Below, piece by piece: positions 11,566-23,600 of a stretch of 64,000 nucleotides of DNA. The position numbers and the translations under genes were made by a program. Positions within the stretch are counted from its first letter, which is position 1. The number at the start of each line of letters is the position of its first letter. The notes under the pieces were generated by a model. It worked only from the letters and a program-made list of their open reading frames with translations, made no database searches and had not been told where the DNA came from. The stretch lies in assembly GCF_030052815.1 (NCBI RefSeq), contig NC_079510.1:49070725-49134724 (forward strand), in the 5' to 3' direction. This DNA is from Hevea brasiliensis (taxonomy: Eukaryota > Streptophyta > Magnoliopsida > Malpighiales > Euphorbiaceae).

Positions 11566-14178
11566 TGTCACGACCCAACCTATGGGCCGGACCGGCACTA
11601 GGACCTGGGCCAGCTTAAAGCCCCCGAGGCCCGTAGTAAGCCTAACTGTTCATTAACCCAACTCTAAGGCCCATTTGGGCCCAATATCAAGAAAACAAAC
11701 GGACAGAGTCCGGCCATAAAATGGACTTTCCAACGGGGAGTTTTCGACTCACCCGACCTGTAAACACAATATATAGTCAATTAGGGAGCTCAGCTCACCC
11801 TCCACATACTCATCAACATAATAATAAACGGGAGCTCAGCTCCCTCATCCAATCCATCAAAACAGACTTAAAATATTAAGTTTACAGGTCCAACATGAAT
11901 ATAATATTACAGACCAAATTCAAATAATTACTGCTAACACATGCGGAAATTATAGGAGTAATTAAAATTACACAAATATTGATAAACAACCTGCGAAGGA
12001 GAAAAGCAGGTTAACCAAAATAAAATCCTCCTGTAACCTGAAAAAATATTGAACAGGAGTGAGCGTTCGACTCAGAGAGTAAAATATCAATTTTAACCAT
12101 AATCTCTATAACTATCTAAATCTAATGCACCCTGTAGAGTGAAATGCAACATCCACATCATTTTCACATCATAACATCACAAAGGTAATTTGGAGCACTC
12201 ACGCACCCTGTAACATCAATCATAATATATGGGAGCTGATCCCTATACTGACTCTCTTAAATCCAACTTTGGTGCCGTGAAGAACTCATTTCGGACTTCC
12301 ACTTAAATACCAAATCGGGGTCCCAAATGAAGAACTCAAGCCGTGTCTACCCCGAAGGACCGGGTCCCAGCGAAGAACTCAAGCCGTGTCTACCCGTCCT
12401 ATCCATAGTCCACACCACATCACACGCACGCCAACGCACGCACACTGCTCCAAATTACCACAACAACATACATGGCACTTTAATATTTATCAATGCATCA
12501 AAAATCGTGCCTAGAGTTTAACTACATAAATATATGCATATAAGTGATGCATGGGCATGCTGAACATATAATAATATCGAAATTACAATTAAAAGTAATA
12601 TTCTACTCACGACTTGACGACAATCACCGTGGCGGTGGCGGAGGAAGAAGGCTATCTGCTCACTGACAATCATATTACATTTATTTAATACAATCTGACT
12701 CAACACAAACAAAGAAAAGACCAATTACGTCCTAAGTCGTAGCAGAAAATCCGCAGAGTCTCCCTATACCTAGGACCTACCCAACCCGCAAAAGGGCTAA
12801 AAACGCACTTCTATATTCACAATCCATATATCAACAGTTCAATCATATCACACAGCCTCCCGGGCCCATCAAATCAATCACCCATCACAATACGCAAAAT
12901 TTTAATTTAGTCCTTATTATTGATCATTTTTGCAAAAGCGCCCAAACAAGCTCTAAAAATTATAAAACTTTGCCCCATGTCCTTAGCAATATTACTAAGC
13001 TATTGCAAAAAGAATCGTAATTTTCTAAGCTACCACGAATATTTTATGGATTTTTAATCCTATTTAAGCACTAGAAAATTACGAAAAAGCAAGGTTCGGG
13101 TTTACCTTTGCCGATTCCGACTTCGGGAATGCGCTCGGGACGTCTGACAATGGGGGGCTAGCCAAAACCTCGATCCAATTCGGAGACTTTTCCAGCAACG
13201 GTCCGTTCGCCTAATTTTGCGAATCTTGGTCAATCGCCGAATTTCCGCGAATCGAGGATACCTACACGAAGCCCATAACACGGGGGTTAGTACATAAATT
13301 TTTTAGAATTTTCTAAGCTCATTAAATGCTCGAAAATACACTGTAAAGTTCCGTGGGACCCACCGAAAAACGGTGTCGGAAAAATTCAAAATTTATGTCG
13401 TTGCGAAGCTCTCGACGAATGGAGAGTGCTGGTGGCCTCGGTTTTCTCGTGGGATTCACGGTTTTCGAGAAATCTAGCCCAAAAGTCGAAATGGGCTAAA
13501 ATCTTCCCGAGCAAAAATTGGACAATCCGCTCGATGGATTTCGGCGTTCTTGGTGTCTATGGAAAGCTCTCGCCGAGTAGATGATTTTGGACACAAGACC
13601 CGGTCCAATTGGTGGCCGGATCGGCCGGATTTGGCCTAGGAAGCTGAAGCGGCGCGCGCGCGCAGGGGGCGCCAGCGCGTTTTCCGTCGGCGCGCCGCCA
13701 TTGCCGGGCTGGAGGCGGCGCGCCGCTGGCCGGGCTGAAGGCCCCCCGGTGGGGGTGGAGAGGAGAGAGAAACGAGAGAGAGAAGAGGGGAGGGACGACG
13801 CGCGCGGGAGGAAGAAAAAGAGAAGAGACCGGTCCGATTCGACCGGTCCGATCCGGTCCGGTTCGATTCGTCCGGTTCGATTCGATTCGAAATACAAAAT
13901 TTTGAATTTTTACTCTGCCTCGGGACCGAAAACGAGGTCCAAAAATTCCGAAAAAATTTCCATAAAACTCAGAAAAATACATAGACTCCAAATATATTTT
14001 TAGTTTTGTCACGTGGTCTTTAAATTAATTTTTAAAAATCATCAAAGTTTATATTTTCGGAAAATCGAACCCGATTCTTAAAATCCGAAAAATCTCAAAA
14101 AAATTCCTAAAATTTTAAAAAAATTAAAATACCAAAAATACTCATAAATAATAAAATTTAAAATCTTGGGGTGTTACA
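11566..14178 (-). repeat. 3' LTR of the chromovirus (2613 bp)
   Basis: Runs from TGTCACGACCC to GGGGTGTTACA on the plus strand. On the minus strand it follows the polypurine tract at once. It contains a block of near-tandem GAAGAACTCAAGCCGTGTCT motifs (about 12278-12405) and a GC-rich part (13590-13890) with repeated CCGGT/TTCGA motifs. After removing the nested solo LTR and its extra pentamer, the partner LTR has the same length, 2613 bp. The open frames in the GC-rich part are not genes. Confidence 0.93.
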
Positions 14179-14180
14179 TT

Positions 14181-14191
14181 CTTCCCCCCTT
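14181..14191 (-). other. Polypurine tract of the chromovirus
   Basis: Minus strand reads AAGGGGGGAAG just before the 3' LTR. This is the usual primer for plus-strand DNA synthesis in LTR retrotransposons. Confidence 0.8.
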
Positions 14192-14241
14192 ACAGAAAAT
14201 TCGTCCTCGAATTTTTACACAAGGCAGAATAAAGCACATGA

Positions 14242-14436
14242 TTATACATTGAACAGATAAGGGTACTTGCTACGCATGTCCCGTTCTGACTCCCAGGTGC
14301 ATTCTTCCACTGACTGACTCCTCCACAAAACCTTAACCATAGGGATCTGTTTTGATCTCAGCTGTCTCACTTGGTAGTCCACTATGGCTACAGGCTGCTC
14401 CTCAAATGTCAAGTTCTCTTTTAGCTCTATCACATC
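14242..14436 (-). pseudogene. Pol C-terminus: chromodomain
   Basis: About 65 codons ending at 14242 (...RSKYPYLFNV, stop). It contains the chromodomain core VDYQVRQLRSKQIPMVKVLW and the EECTWESERDMRSKYP helix. In chromoviruses this domain sits after integrase and is thought to guide insertion to marked chromatin. Here it is cut off from integrase by one in-frame TAG at 14434-14436. The reading frame is otherwise continuous, so the break is a point mutation and not a separate gene. Confidence 0.85.
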
Positions 14437-15495
14437 CTAAAGTACATGAGAAGGATCAGGAATGTATTTCCTGAGCATGGAGATGTGAAACACGGGATGA
14501 ACGTGAGAAAGGTTGGGTGGTAGCTCCAACCGGTAAGCAACTGCTCCAACTCTATCAGTAACCTCAAAAGGTCCAATATACCGAGGTGCCAACTTGCCCT
14601 TCTTTCCAAATCTCATGACTCCCTTCATTGGAGAAACCTTCAGGAATACATAGTCGCCCACTGCAAACTCCACATCCCTCCGTCTGGGGTCTGCATAACT
14701 CTTCTGCCTACTGAAAGCTGTTTTCAATCGTTCCCTGATTAAAGGAACTACCTCTGAAGTGTACTGCACTAGGTCTACATCATGCACCTTCGCTTCCCCC
14801 ATTTCTGTCCAACACAGAGGAGACCTACACTTTCTTCCATATAATGCCTCATAGGGTGCCATCCCTATGCTGGAGTGGTAACTGTTGTTGTAGGCAAACT
14901 CCACCAAAGCTAGCTGCTCATCCCATTGACCTCCAAAATCCAAGACACTCATGCGAAGCATGTCTTCCAGTGTTTGGATTGTCCTTTCGGACTGTCCGTC
15001 TGTCTGAGGGTGGAAAGCCGTACTGAAGTTCAACTGTGTGCCAAGTGCCTCCTGCAACTTTCTCCAAAACCGAGAAGTGAACTGGGGCCCTCTGTCAGAT
15101 ATTATGGAAGCAGGAACTCCATGCAATCTGACTATTTCTCGAATGTAGAGTCGGGCATATTGTGCCACAGAGTAGGTAGTCTTTACAGGCAAAAAGTGAG
15201 CTGATTTGGTCAGACGGTCTACAATTACCCATATCGAGTCATATCCTCGCGTGGTACGAGGCAACCCAGTCACAAAATCCATAGTGATCATTTCTCACTT
15301 CCATTCTGGGATAGGGAGCTCTTGCAGCTTCCCTGACGGTCTCTGGCATTCAAACTTCACCTTCTGACAAGTCAAGCACTTGGACACAAAGTCTGCTATG
15401 TCTCTCTTCATGCCATTCCACCAGTAGCTATCTTTCACATCATGGTACATCTTGGTGGAACCTGGGTGGACACTGTACAGTGTGTAGTGTGCCTC
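14437..15495 (-). pseudogene. Pol: integrase
   Basis: The 284-residue open part (15291-14437) carries the rve core with the DDE triad: Asp in MDFVTGLP, Asp in SDRGPQFTS, Glu in the SERTIQTLED helix. It then has the GPY module (RYIGPFEV). Upstream, 15490-15300 encodes the HHCC zinc-binding part ([11 protein letters not shown] ... CLTCQK). The frame is broken by a TGA where a Trp codon is expected near 15299-15301 (WKWEM in relatives) and by another TGA near 15493. The ATG at 15291 is therefore not a native start. Integrase is the best-preserved piece of this copy. Confidence 0.88.
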
Positions 15496-16150
15496 TCACA
15501 TGATTTCATTCCTGAGGTTGTCCACATCGGGCACACATATCCTAGAACCTTGCACTAGGGCGCCATCATTGGCAAATCCAAACTCACCACCTTCACCTTG
15601 CTGTACTCTTTCTATGATCTTCATCAGTTGTTGGTCTCGTCTTTGGGAAACTCTAACTCTGTCCCTCAAGTCCGGCCTCACCAAAAGTGAGCCAACAATA
15701 CCCCTCATCCGACAGATCTAGGATTAAACCTTGATCCATCAACTCATGTACTTCTGAATCAACGGTCTCTTCTCTCTGAAATGTGCGCCAAACTACCGTA
15801 AGATTTTCTCGCTCAAAGCATCCGCCACAACATTGGCCTTCCTGTGGTGGTACCGATGGTGCAATCATAGTCTTTCGAAGCTCCATCCATCTCCTCTGTC
15901 TCAAGTTTAAATCCTCTCTTTGGAAGATGTACTTCAAACTCTTATGGTCGGTGTATATCTCGCACACTTCACCATACGTAGTGTCTCCAGATTTTAAGTG
16001 CAAAGACTACACCGCCATTTCCAAATCATGGGTGGGGTAGTTACGCTCATGCCTCTTCACCGCCTTGAAGCATAAGCCACTACCTTCCCATTCGCATCAA
16101 GACACACCCTAGGCCAACTCGAGGCGTCACAATACACGGTGTATCCTTCA
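15496..16150 (-). pseudogene. Pol: RNase H and integrase linker, frameshifted
   Basis: The minus strand encodes the RNase H landmark [11 protein letters not shown] and the [10 protein letters not shown] segment (about 15980-15870). The reading frame then shifts several times. The piece 15708-15496 ([12 protein letters not shown]...) is the linker towards integrase. Small insertions or deletions break the frame at least three times, so no RNase H could be made from this copy as sequenced. Confidence 0.75.
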
Positions 16151-17134
16151 CCACTCACGAGTAGTGTCAACACAGGCGGTGGTTAGACACTCCTTAAGCT
16201 TTTGGAAACTCTCACAAATCATCTGTCCAAATGAATGGAACATTCTTCTGGTCAACTTAGTTAGGGAGCCGCTATCTGGAGAAATCTTGTACAAAACGCC
16301 TATAGTAGCGGCTAAACCAGAAAACTTTGCACCTCGATGGTTGTAGGCCTAAGCCAATCGATTCTGACTTCAATTTTCTTGGGATCCACTTGAATGCCGT
16401 CACTAGAAACCACGTGTCCCAAGAATGAGATGCTTTCTAGCCAAAATTTACATTTTGAAAATTTGGCATATAGCTGGTGCTCCCTCAACGTTTGCAACAC
16501 CATCCTCAAGTGCCACACGTGTTCTTCCTCGGTCCGAGAGTATACCAGAATGTCATCTATGAATACGATGACAAACGGTCCAAAAATGGCTTGAACACCT
16601 GTTCATCAAGTCCATGAAGGTCTTTGGTGCATTAGTGAGTCCAAAAGACATCACCAAGAACTCATAATGACTATATCTTGTCACGAAAGGCCGTTTTCGA
16701 CACGTCCTCATTCCAGATTCTCAAGCGATGGTAGCCCGATCGCAGTCTATCTTGAAAAGAATCTAGCTCCTTGAGTGATTAAACAAATCATCGATCCGAG
16801 GAAGTGGATACTTGTTCTTCACAGTGACCTTGTTCAGCTGTCTGTAGTCGATACACAAACTCAATGACCCATCCTTCTTTCTCACAAATAAAACAGGAGC
16901 GCCCCAAGGTGAAGTGCTCGGACGTATAAAACCCTTGTCCAAAAGCTCCTGTAGTTGTTCCTTCAGCTCTTTCAATTCTGCTGGTGCCATCCTGTAAGGT
17001 GGCATCGATATGGGGTTTGTACCCGGCACAACATCAATGCAAAACTCTATTTCCCTTCCTGGTGGCAACCCTGGAAGCTCCTCAGGGAAGACATCCATGA
17101 ATTCTCGACAACAGAACGTTTTCCATGCTGACAC
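16151..17134 (-). pseudogene. Pol: reverse transcriptase, frameshifted
   Basis: 17134-16763 encodes the N-terminal part ([17 protein letters not shown] ... [20 protein letters not shown] ... [11 protein letters not shown]). The catalytic FIDDILVYS motif is readable at about 16578-16540 and the [12 protein letters not shown] thumb motif lies in 16518-16312. Between these pieces the frame is lost, around 16590-16780 and again downstream of 16312. The order and motifs are those of Ty3/gypsy reverse transcriptases. Confidence 0.85.
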
Positions 17135-17947
17135 CTTCTACAGATGTATCTCTCACCAATGCCAAATACCCTTGGCATCCACGCCTCAACATTTTTCTAG
17201 CACTAATTGCTGACACCAAATTATATGGAGCCACGCTCCTGTCACCATCAAAACTAAACTCTTCCACACCAGGTATGTGGAAATACACCTTTTTGTTCCT
17301 GCAGTCTAAGGTGGCATAATGAGTTGCCAACCAATCCATCCCCAGGATTACATCGAAATCCATTACTGGTAGAGGAACCAAGTCTGCTGGGAGGATCTTT
17401 CCATCCACTACCACTGGGCTACCCGGAAAAACCATATCTACATCTATGTTGTCACTAAGTGGGGTAGCTACCGACAAAGGGCATTCTAAAGTTGTGGGGT
17501 TTCTACCCAACCTCATGGCAAACACAGGGGAGACAAATGAGTGCGTAGCACCCGGATCTATCAAAACACGAGCCTCATAAGAACAGACCAGAAGAATACC
17601 TGCCACAACTGCATTGGAAGCCTGAGCATCCTGGTGGGTCAGGGTGAAAATCCGAGCTTGACCCCTACCCTGAGTGGCAGAACCTTGATACTGACTTCTA
17701 CCTCTCGACCGCCTCCAAATCCACATCCCCTTGTCCTCGGCCACCGAATCGATGCTGCCATGTTGGAAGTACCCGGATACAACTGGCGAGGAGCATTAGC
17801 AACAGAACCCTGTGACCCCATCTGTGGCTCACTGAAAACGGGGCATTCTCTAGCAAAGTGACCTGGTTGGCCACACCTGAAGCATACTCCTGACCCCATC
17901 AAACAAGTTCCTGAATGTGCTCTTCCACACTGTGCACACGGTGCCAA
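17082..17947 (-). pseudogene. Zinc knuckle and aspartic protease
   Basis: The 17947-17639 frame has the CCHC zinc knuckle CFRCGQPGHFARECP, the nucleocapsid end of gag. The 17744-17082 frame has the protease active-site region VLIDPGATHSF and the flap/C-terminal motif DVILGMDWL. Pro after the catalytic Asp is usual in this lineage. The two frames overlap, which marks a frameshift near 17700. The protease part runs on to overlap the start of the reverse-transcriptase frame at 17134-17082. Confidence 0.85.
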
Positions 17948-18935
17948 AGAGGATCTGAACGAGCAGGCGTCGTACCTGAGCTATTACCACAGTGGATCCG
18001 TACCACAGTGCGAACCCTCGGGATTTGTGACTAAAAACACTCCTAATATACCTGCTTCTACCTCTGAAAGTAGATTGGCCACCACTATCCGTAGTACCCA
18101 TGTGGGGAACACCTGAAGAACCCTCTGCTCTCTTTTCTTTGCTCTCCATTTGTCATCCACAAGATAGCTAATCTCAATCTGGCTCGATCAACCACCACAT
18201 CAACAGACTGATCAGACATCATGGCCAGGTTCTCATACCTACTGTCAAGCATCTTTAAGAATCTCTTCACCTTCATAGCTTCTGTAGCTACTGCTGTAGG
18301 GGCATATCTACTCAATTCGTAAAGTGCAGAGCATATTCATCTACAGACCTGCCATTCTGTCTTAAGGCCTCAAAGGCCCACTGCTTCTGATCTCTGAAGC
18401 TTTCTGGCACAAACCGATTGATAAAAAGTTCCACAAACTGAGCCCATGTCAATCCCTCCATCCGGGGTAACACGTAGTCATTCATCCATTGTCTAGGCAT
18501 AGGCCCCATGACATGCTGCACACACTCTATCAGTCTTCTATCAGTCAATCAGACTGCATTCTGCTGTCTGCAGGAATCTAAAAACCGGTATGCATCGTCT
18601 GACACATCATAAGTTCCAGGCACCAACTTCTTGAAATTTATGATCTGTTTGTAAGATTCCTCTCTTGGTGCGGTGGACTGCTGCTGCTGTGGAGGGTGGA
18701 CCATATACTGCGCCATCATGTCGATGGTTCTCTGCAGACCAGCTAGAGTAGCTGCCATGGGGTCCATGGGACCCTGTGCCATGAAAGACTGTTCCTGAAC
18801 TGTGGGTAGCTGCTCTTCTACTTGAGCAGCTCTAGGCCTCCTACCCCGCCTCCTCGGGGCAGGCGCCTCATCCTGTGCCGACACCTCGTCAGGCACATCT
18901 GGTTCAGTGCGATGGCGCTCTCACCTTATACGCAT
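17948..18935 (-). pseudogene. Gag, broken in several places
   Basis: The likely ATG is at 18935, followed four codons later by an in-frame TGA (AGG TGA GAG), most simply a CGA-to-TGA change. The frame then runs 18896-18549 (MDPMAATLAGLQRTIDMMAQ, then NFKKLVPGTYDVSDD), and continues after a stop or shift as the retrotransposon-gag core at 18548-18312 (RLIECVQHVMGPMPRQWMND ... FVELFINRFVPESF) and 18315-18085. These are the usual features of chromovirus gag. The methionine placed at 18896 would be a GTG and is not a real start. Confidence 0.8.
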
Positions 18936-19144
18936 TTTCCTGAAATTCAGCAGCATTAGCCCACAAAATTCAAAACTGCACATTGCACAGCTCTATAGAC
19001 TCATATTTACACACAATATATGGAGCAGAAACTAGAAGCAAAGATGACAATGCAAGACGAATATGGACCCTATTTTTCCGCATGTGACTCCTAGTAGACT
19101 CTTCCCAACACTTAGACAATTTTTCCCTAAGAATCTGGAGCCTA

Positions 19145-19157
19145 AGCTCTGATACCA
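19145..19157 (-). other. Inner primer-binding site (initiator tRNA-Met type)
   Basis: Minus strand reads TGGTATCAGAGCT, complementary to the 3' end of initiator tRNA-Met, the usual primer of plant LTR elements. It lies four bases from the partial LTR copy. Confidence 0.85.
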
Positions 19158-19161
19158 CATT

Positions 19162-20619
19162 TGTCACGACCCAACCTATGGGCCGGACCGGCACTAGGAC
19201 ACAGGCCGCTTTAAAGCCCCGAGGCCCGTAGTAAGCCTAACTGCTCATTAACCCAACTCTAAGGCCCATTTGGGCCCAATATCAAGAAAACAAGCGGACA
19301 GTCGGCCATAAAATGGACTTTCCAACGGGAGTTTTCACTCACCCGACTGTAAACACAATATATAGTCAATTGGGGAGCTCAGCTCACCCTCCACATACTC
19401 ATCAACATAATAATAAACGGGAGCTCAGCTCCCTCATCCAATCCATCAAAACAGACTTAAAATATTAAGTTTACAGGTCCAACATGAATATAATATTACA
19501 GACCAAATTCAAATAATTACTGCTAACACATGCAGAAATTATAGGAGTAATTAAAATTACACAAATATTGATAAACAACCTGCGAAGGAGAAAAGCAGGT
19601 TAACCAAAATAAAATCCTCCTGTAACCTGAAAAAATATTGAACAGGAGTGAGCGTTCGACTTCAGAGTAAAATATCAATTTTAACCATAATCTCTATAAC
19701 TATCTAAATCTAATGCACCCTGTAGAGTGAAATGCAACATCCACATCATTTTCACATCATAACATCACAAAGGTAATTTGGAGCACTCACGCACCCTGTA
19801 ACATCAATCATAATATATGGGAGCTGATCCCTATCTGACTCTCTTAAATCCAACTTTGGTGCCGTGAAGAACTCACTCGGACTTCCACTTAAATACCAAA
19901 TCGGGGTCCCGAAGAACTCAAGCCGTGTCTACCCGAAGGACCGGTCCCAGTGAAGAACTCAAGCCGTGTCTACCCGTCCTATCCATAGTCCACACCACAT
20001 CACACGCACGCCAACGCGCACGCTGCTGCTCCAAATTACCACAACAACATACATGGCACTTTAATATTTATCAATGCATCAAAAATCGTGCCTAGAGTTT
20101 AACTACATAAATATATGCATATAAGTGATGCATGGGCATGCTGAACATATAATAATATCGAAATTACAATTAAAATTAATAATCTACTCTCAGACTTGAC
20201 GACAATCACTGTGGCGGCTGGGCGGAGGAAGAAGGTTGTCCCGGCTCACCTGACAATCATATTACATTTATTTAATACAATCTGACTCAACACAAACAAA
20301 GAAAAGACCAATTACGTCCTAAGTCGTGCCGAAAATCCGGCAGAGTCTCCCCTATACCTAGGACCTACCCAACCTGCAAAAGGGCTAAAAACGCACTTCT
20401 ATATTCACAATCCATATATCAACAGTTCAATCATATCACACAGCCCCTCCTGAGCCCATCAAATCAATCACCCATCACAATACGCAAAATTTTAATTTAG
20501 TCCTTATTATTGATCATTTTTGCAAAAACTGCCCAAACAAGCTCTAAAAATTATAAAACTTTGCCCCGCGGTCCTTAGCAATATTACTAAGCTATTGCAA
20601 AAAGAATCGTAATTTTCTA
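19162..20619 (-). repeat. Partial LTR copy next to gag
   Basis: Begins at the LTR terminus TGTCACGACC and follows the LTR for about 1.46 kb, up to the stem sequence AATTTTCTA, where it stops. The remaining ~1.15 kb of a full LTR is absent. On the minus strand this is the downstream (presumably R-U5) part of an LTR followed by a primer-binding site. It has more small differences from the two outer LTRs than they have from each other. Confidence 0.88.
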
Positions 20620-20666
20620 GTGCTTAAATAGGATTAAAAATCTATAAAATATTCGTGGTAGCTTAG
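20620..20666. repeat. Inverted 47-bp LTR segment at the rearrangement join
   Basis: AGTGCTTAAATAGGATTAAA...GTGGTAGCTTAG is the reverse complement of LTR sequence that in intact copies (e.g. 13027-13072) lies between the 10-bp inverted repeat GTAATTTTCT/AGAAAATTAC. Here the loop is flipped, then joins the outer primer-binding site. Confidence 0.85.
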
Positions 20667-20667
20667 A

Positions 20668-20678
20668 CTCTGATACCA
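20668..20678 (-). other. Outer primer-binding site
   Basis: Minus strand reads TGGTATCAGAG, four bases from the LTR terminus at 20683. It is the second copy of the initiator-tRNA site in this element. Confidence 0.8.
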
Positions 20679-20682
20679 CATT

Positions 20683-23600
20683 TGTCACGACCCAACCTAT
20701 GGGCCGGACCGGCACTAGGACCTGGGCCAGCTTAAAGCCCCCGAGGCCCGTAGTAAGCCTAACTGTTCATTAACCCAACTCTAAGGCCCATTTGGGCCCA
20801 ATATCAAGAAAACAAACGGACAGAGTCCGGCCATAAAATATACTTTCCAACGGGGAGTTTTCGACTCACCTGACCTGTAAACACAATATATAGTCAATTG
20901 GGGAGCTCAGCTCACCCTCCACATACTCATCAACATAATAATAAACGGGAGCTCAGCTCCCTCATCCAATCCATCAAAACAGACTTAAAATATTAAGTTT
21001 ACAGGTCCAACATGAATATAATATTACAGACCAAATTCAAATAATTACTGCTAACACATGCGGAAATTATAGGAGTAATTAAAATTACACAAATATTGAT
21101 AAACAACCTGCGAAGGAGAAAAGCAGGTTAACCAAAATAAAATCCTCCTGTAACCTGAAAAAATATTGAACAGGAGTGAGCGTTCGACTCAGAGAGTAAA
21201 ATATCAATTTTAACCATAATCTCTATAACTATCTAAATCTAATGCACCCTGTAGAGTGAAATGCAACATCCACATCATTTTCACATCATAACATCACAAA
21301 GGTAATTTGGAGCACTCACGCACCCTGTAACATCAATCATAATATATGGGAGCTGATCCCCTATACAGCTCTCTTAAATCCAACTCGTGCAGCCAAGAAC
21401 TCATTTCGGACTTCCACTTAAATACCAAATCGGGTCCCAAATGAAGAACTCAAGCCGTGTCTACCCCAAGGACCGGGTCCCAGCGAAGAACTCAAGCCGT
21501 GTCTACCCGTCCTATCCATAGTCCACACCACATCACACGCATGCCAACGCACGCACACTGCTCCAAATTACCACAACAACATACATGGCACTTTAATATT
21601 TATCAATGCATCAAAAATCGTGCCTAGAGTTTAACCACATAAATATATGCATATAAGTGATGCATGGGCATGCTGAACATATAATAATATCGAAATTACA
21701 ATTAAAATTAATATTCTACTCACAGACTTGACGACAATCACTGTGGCGGCTGGGCGGAGGAAGAAGGCTGTCCTGGCTCACCTGACAATCATATTACATT
21801 TATTTAATACAATCTGACTCAACACAAACAAAGAAAAGACCAATTACGTCCTAAGTCGTGCCGAAAATCCGGCAGAGTCTCCCCTATACCTAGGACCTAC
21901 CCAACCTGCAAAAGGGCTAAAAACGCACTTCTATATTCACAATCCATATATCAACAGTTCAATCATATCACACAGCCCCTCCTGGGCCCATCAAATCAAT
22001 CACCCATCACAATACGCAAAATTTTAATTTAGTCCTTATTATTGATCATTTTTGCAAAAACTGCCCAAACAAGCTCTAAAAATTATAAAACTTTGCCCCG
22101 TGGTCCTTAGCAATATTACTAAGCTATTGCAAAAAGAATCGTAATTTTCTAAGCTACCACGAATATTTTATGGATTTTTAATCCTACTTAAGCACTAGAA
22201 AATTACGAAAAAGCAAGGTTCGGGTTTACCTTTGCCGATTCCGACTTCGGGAACGCGCTCGGGACGTTTGACAATGGGGGGCTAGCCAAAACCTCGATCC
22301 AATTCGGGGACTTTTCCGTAGCAGTGCATCGGCGTAATTTTGCGCACTGGTCAACTGTCGAATTTCCGCGAATCGAGGATATCTACACGAAGCCCATAAC
22401 ACGGGGGTTAGTACATAAATTTTTCAGAATTTTCTAAGCTCATTAAATGCTCGAAAATACACTGCAAAGTTCCGTGGGACCCATCGAAAAACGGTGTCGG
22501 AAAAATTCGAAATTTATGTCGTTGCGAAGCTCTCGACGAATGGAGCGTGCTGGTGGCCTCGATTTTCTCGTGGGATTCACGGTTTTCGAGAAATCTAGCC
22601 CAAAAGTCGAAATGGGCTAAAATCTTCCCGAGCAAAAATCGGACAATCCGCTCTATGGATTTCGGCGTTCTTGGTGTCTATGGAAAGCTCTCGCCGAGTA
22701 GATGATTTTGGACACAAGACCCAGTCCAATTGTGTCACGACCCAACCTATGGGCCGGACCGGCACTAGGACCTGGGCCAGCCTAAAGCCCCCGAGGCCCG
22801 TAGTAAGCCTTAACTATTCATTAACCCAACTCTAAGGCCCATTTGGGCCCAATATCAAGAAAACAAACGGACAGAGTCCGGCCATAAAATGGACTTTCCA
22901 ACGGGGAGTTTTCGACTCACCCGACCTGTAAACACAATAAACAATCCATTGGGGAGCTCAGCTCACCCTCCACATACTCATCAACATAATAATAAATGGG
23001 AGCTCAGCTCCCTCATCCAATCCATCAAACAGACTTAAAATATTAAGTTTACAGGTCCAACATGAATATAATATTACAGACCAATTTCAAATAATTACTG
23101 CTAACACATGCGGAAATTCTAGGAGTAATTAAAATTACACAATATTGATAAACAACCTGCGAGGTAAAAAGGCAGGTTAACCCAGAACAAAATATCCTCC
23201 TGTGGCCTGTAAAAATTTTTGAACAGGAGTGAGCGTTCGACTCAGAGAGTAAAATATCAATCTTAACTATAATCTCTATAACTATCTGAAACTAATGCAA
23301 CTTGTAGAGTGAAATGCAACATACACAACATTTTCACATCATAACATCAAAATTGTATTTTGGAGCACTCAAACACCCTGTAGTATCAATCATATCATAT
23401 GGGAGTGATCCCTATCTGACTCTCTTAAATCCAACGTGCGGCCAATTACTCAAGCTCGGACGTCCACATAATAACAAAAACGAGGGTCCCAGCGAATAAC
23501 TCAAGCCGAGACTACACCTCGAAGGAACGGGTCCCCGCGAATTCCACAAGCCCACACTACCCCGTCCTATCCATAGTCCACACCACATCACACGCACGCC

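Noticed and set aside
13496..14012. Arg/Pro/Ser-rich ORFs in the LTR GC island, with similar ones near 24636-25062 and 25222-25631
   Set aside because: They arise from GC-rich, strand-symmetric LTR sequence, appear on both strands at once and have no domain.
19142..19161. tRNA gene at the initiator-tRNA-like sequence
   Set aside because: It is only a 13-base match to the tRNA 3' end, next to an LTR, i.e. a primer-binding site.
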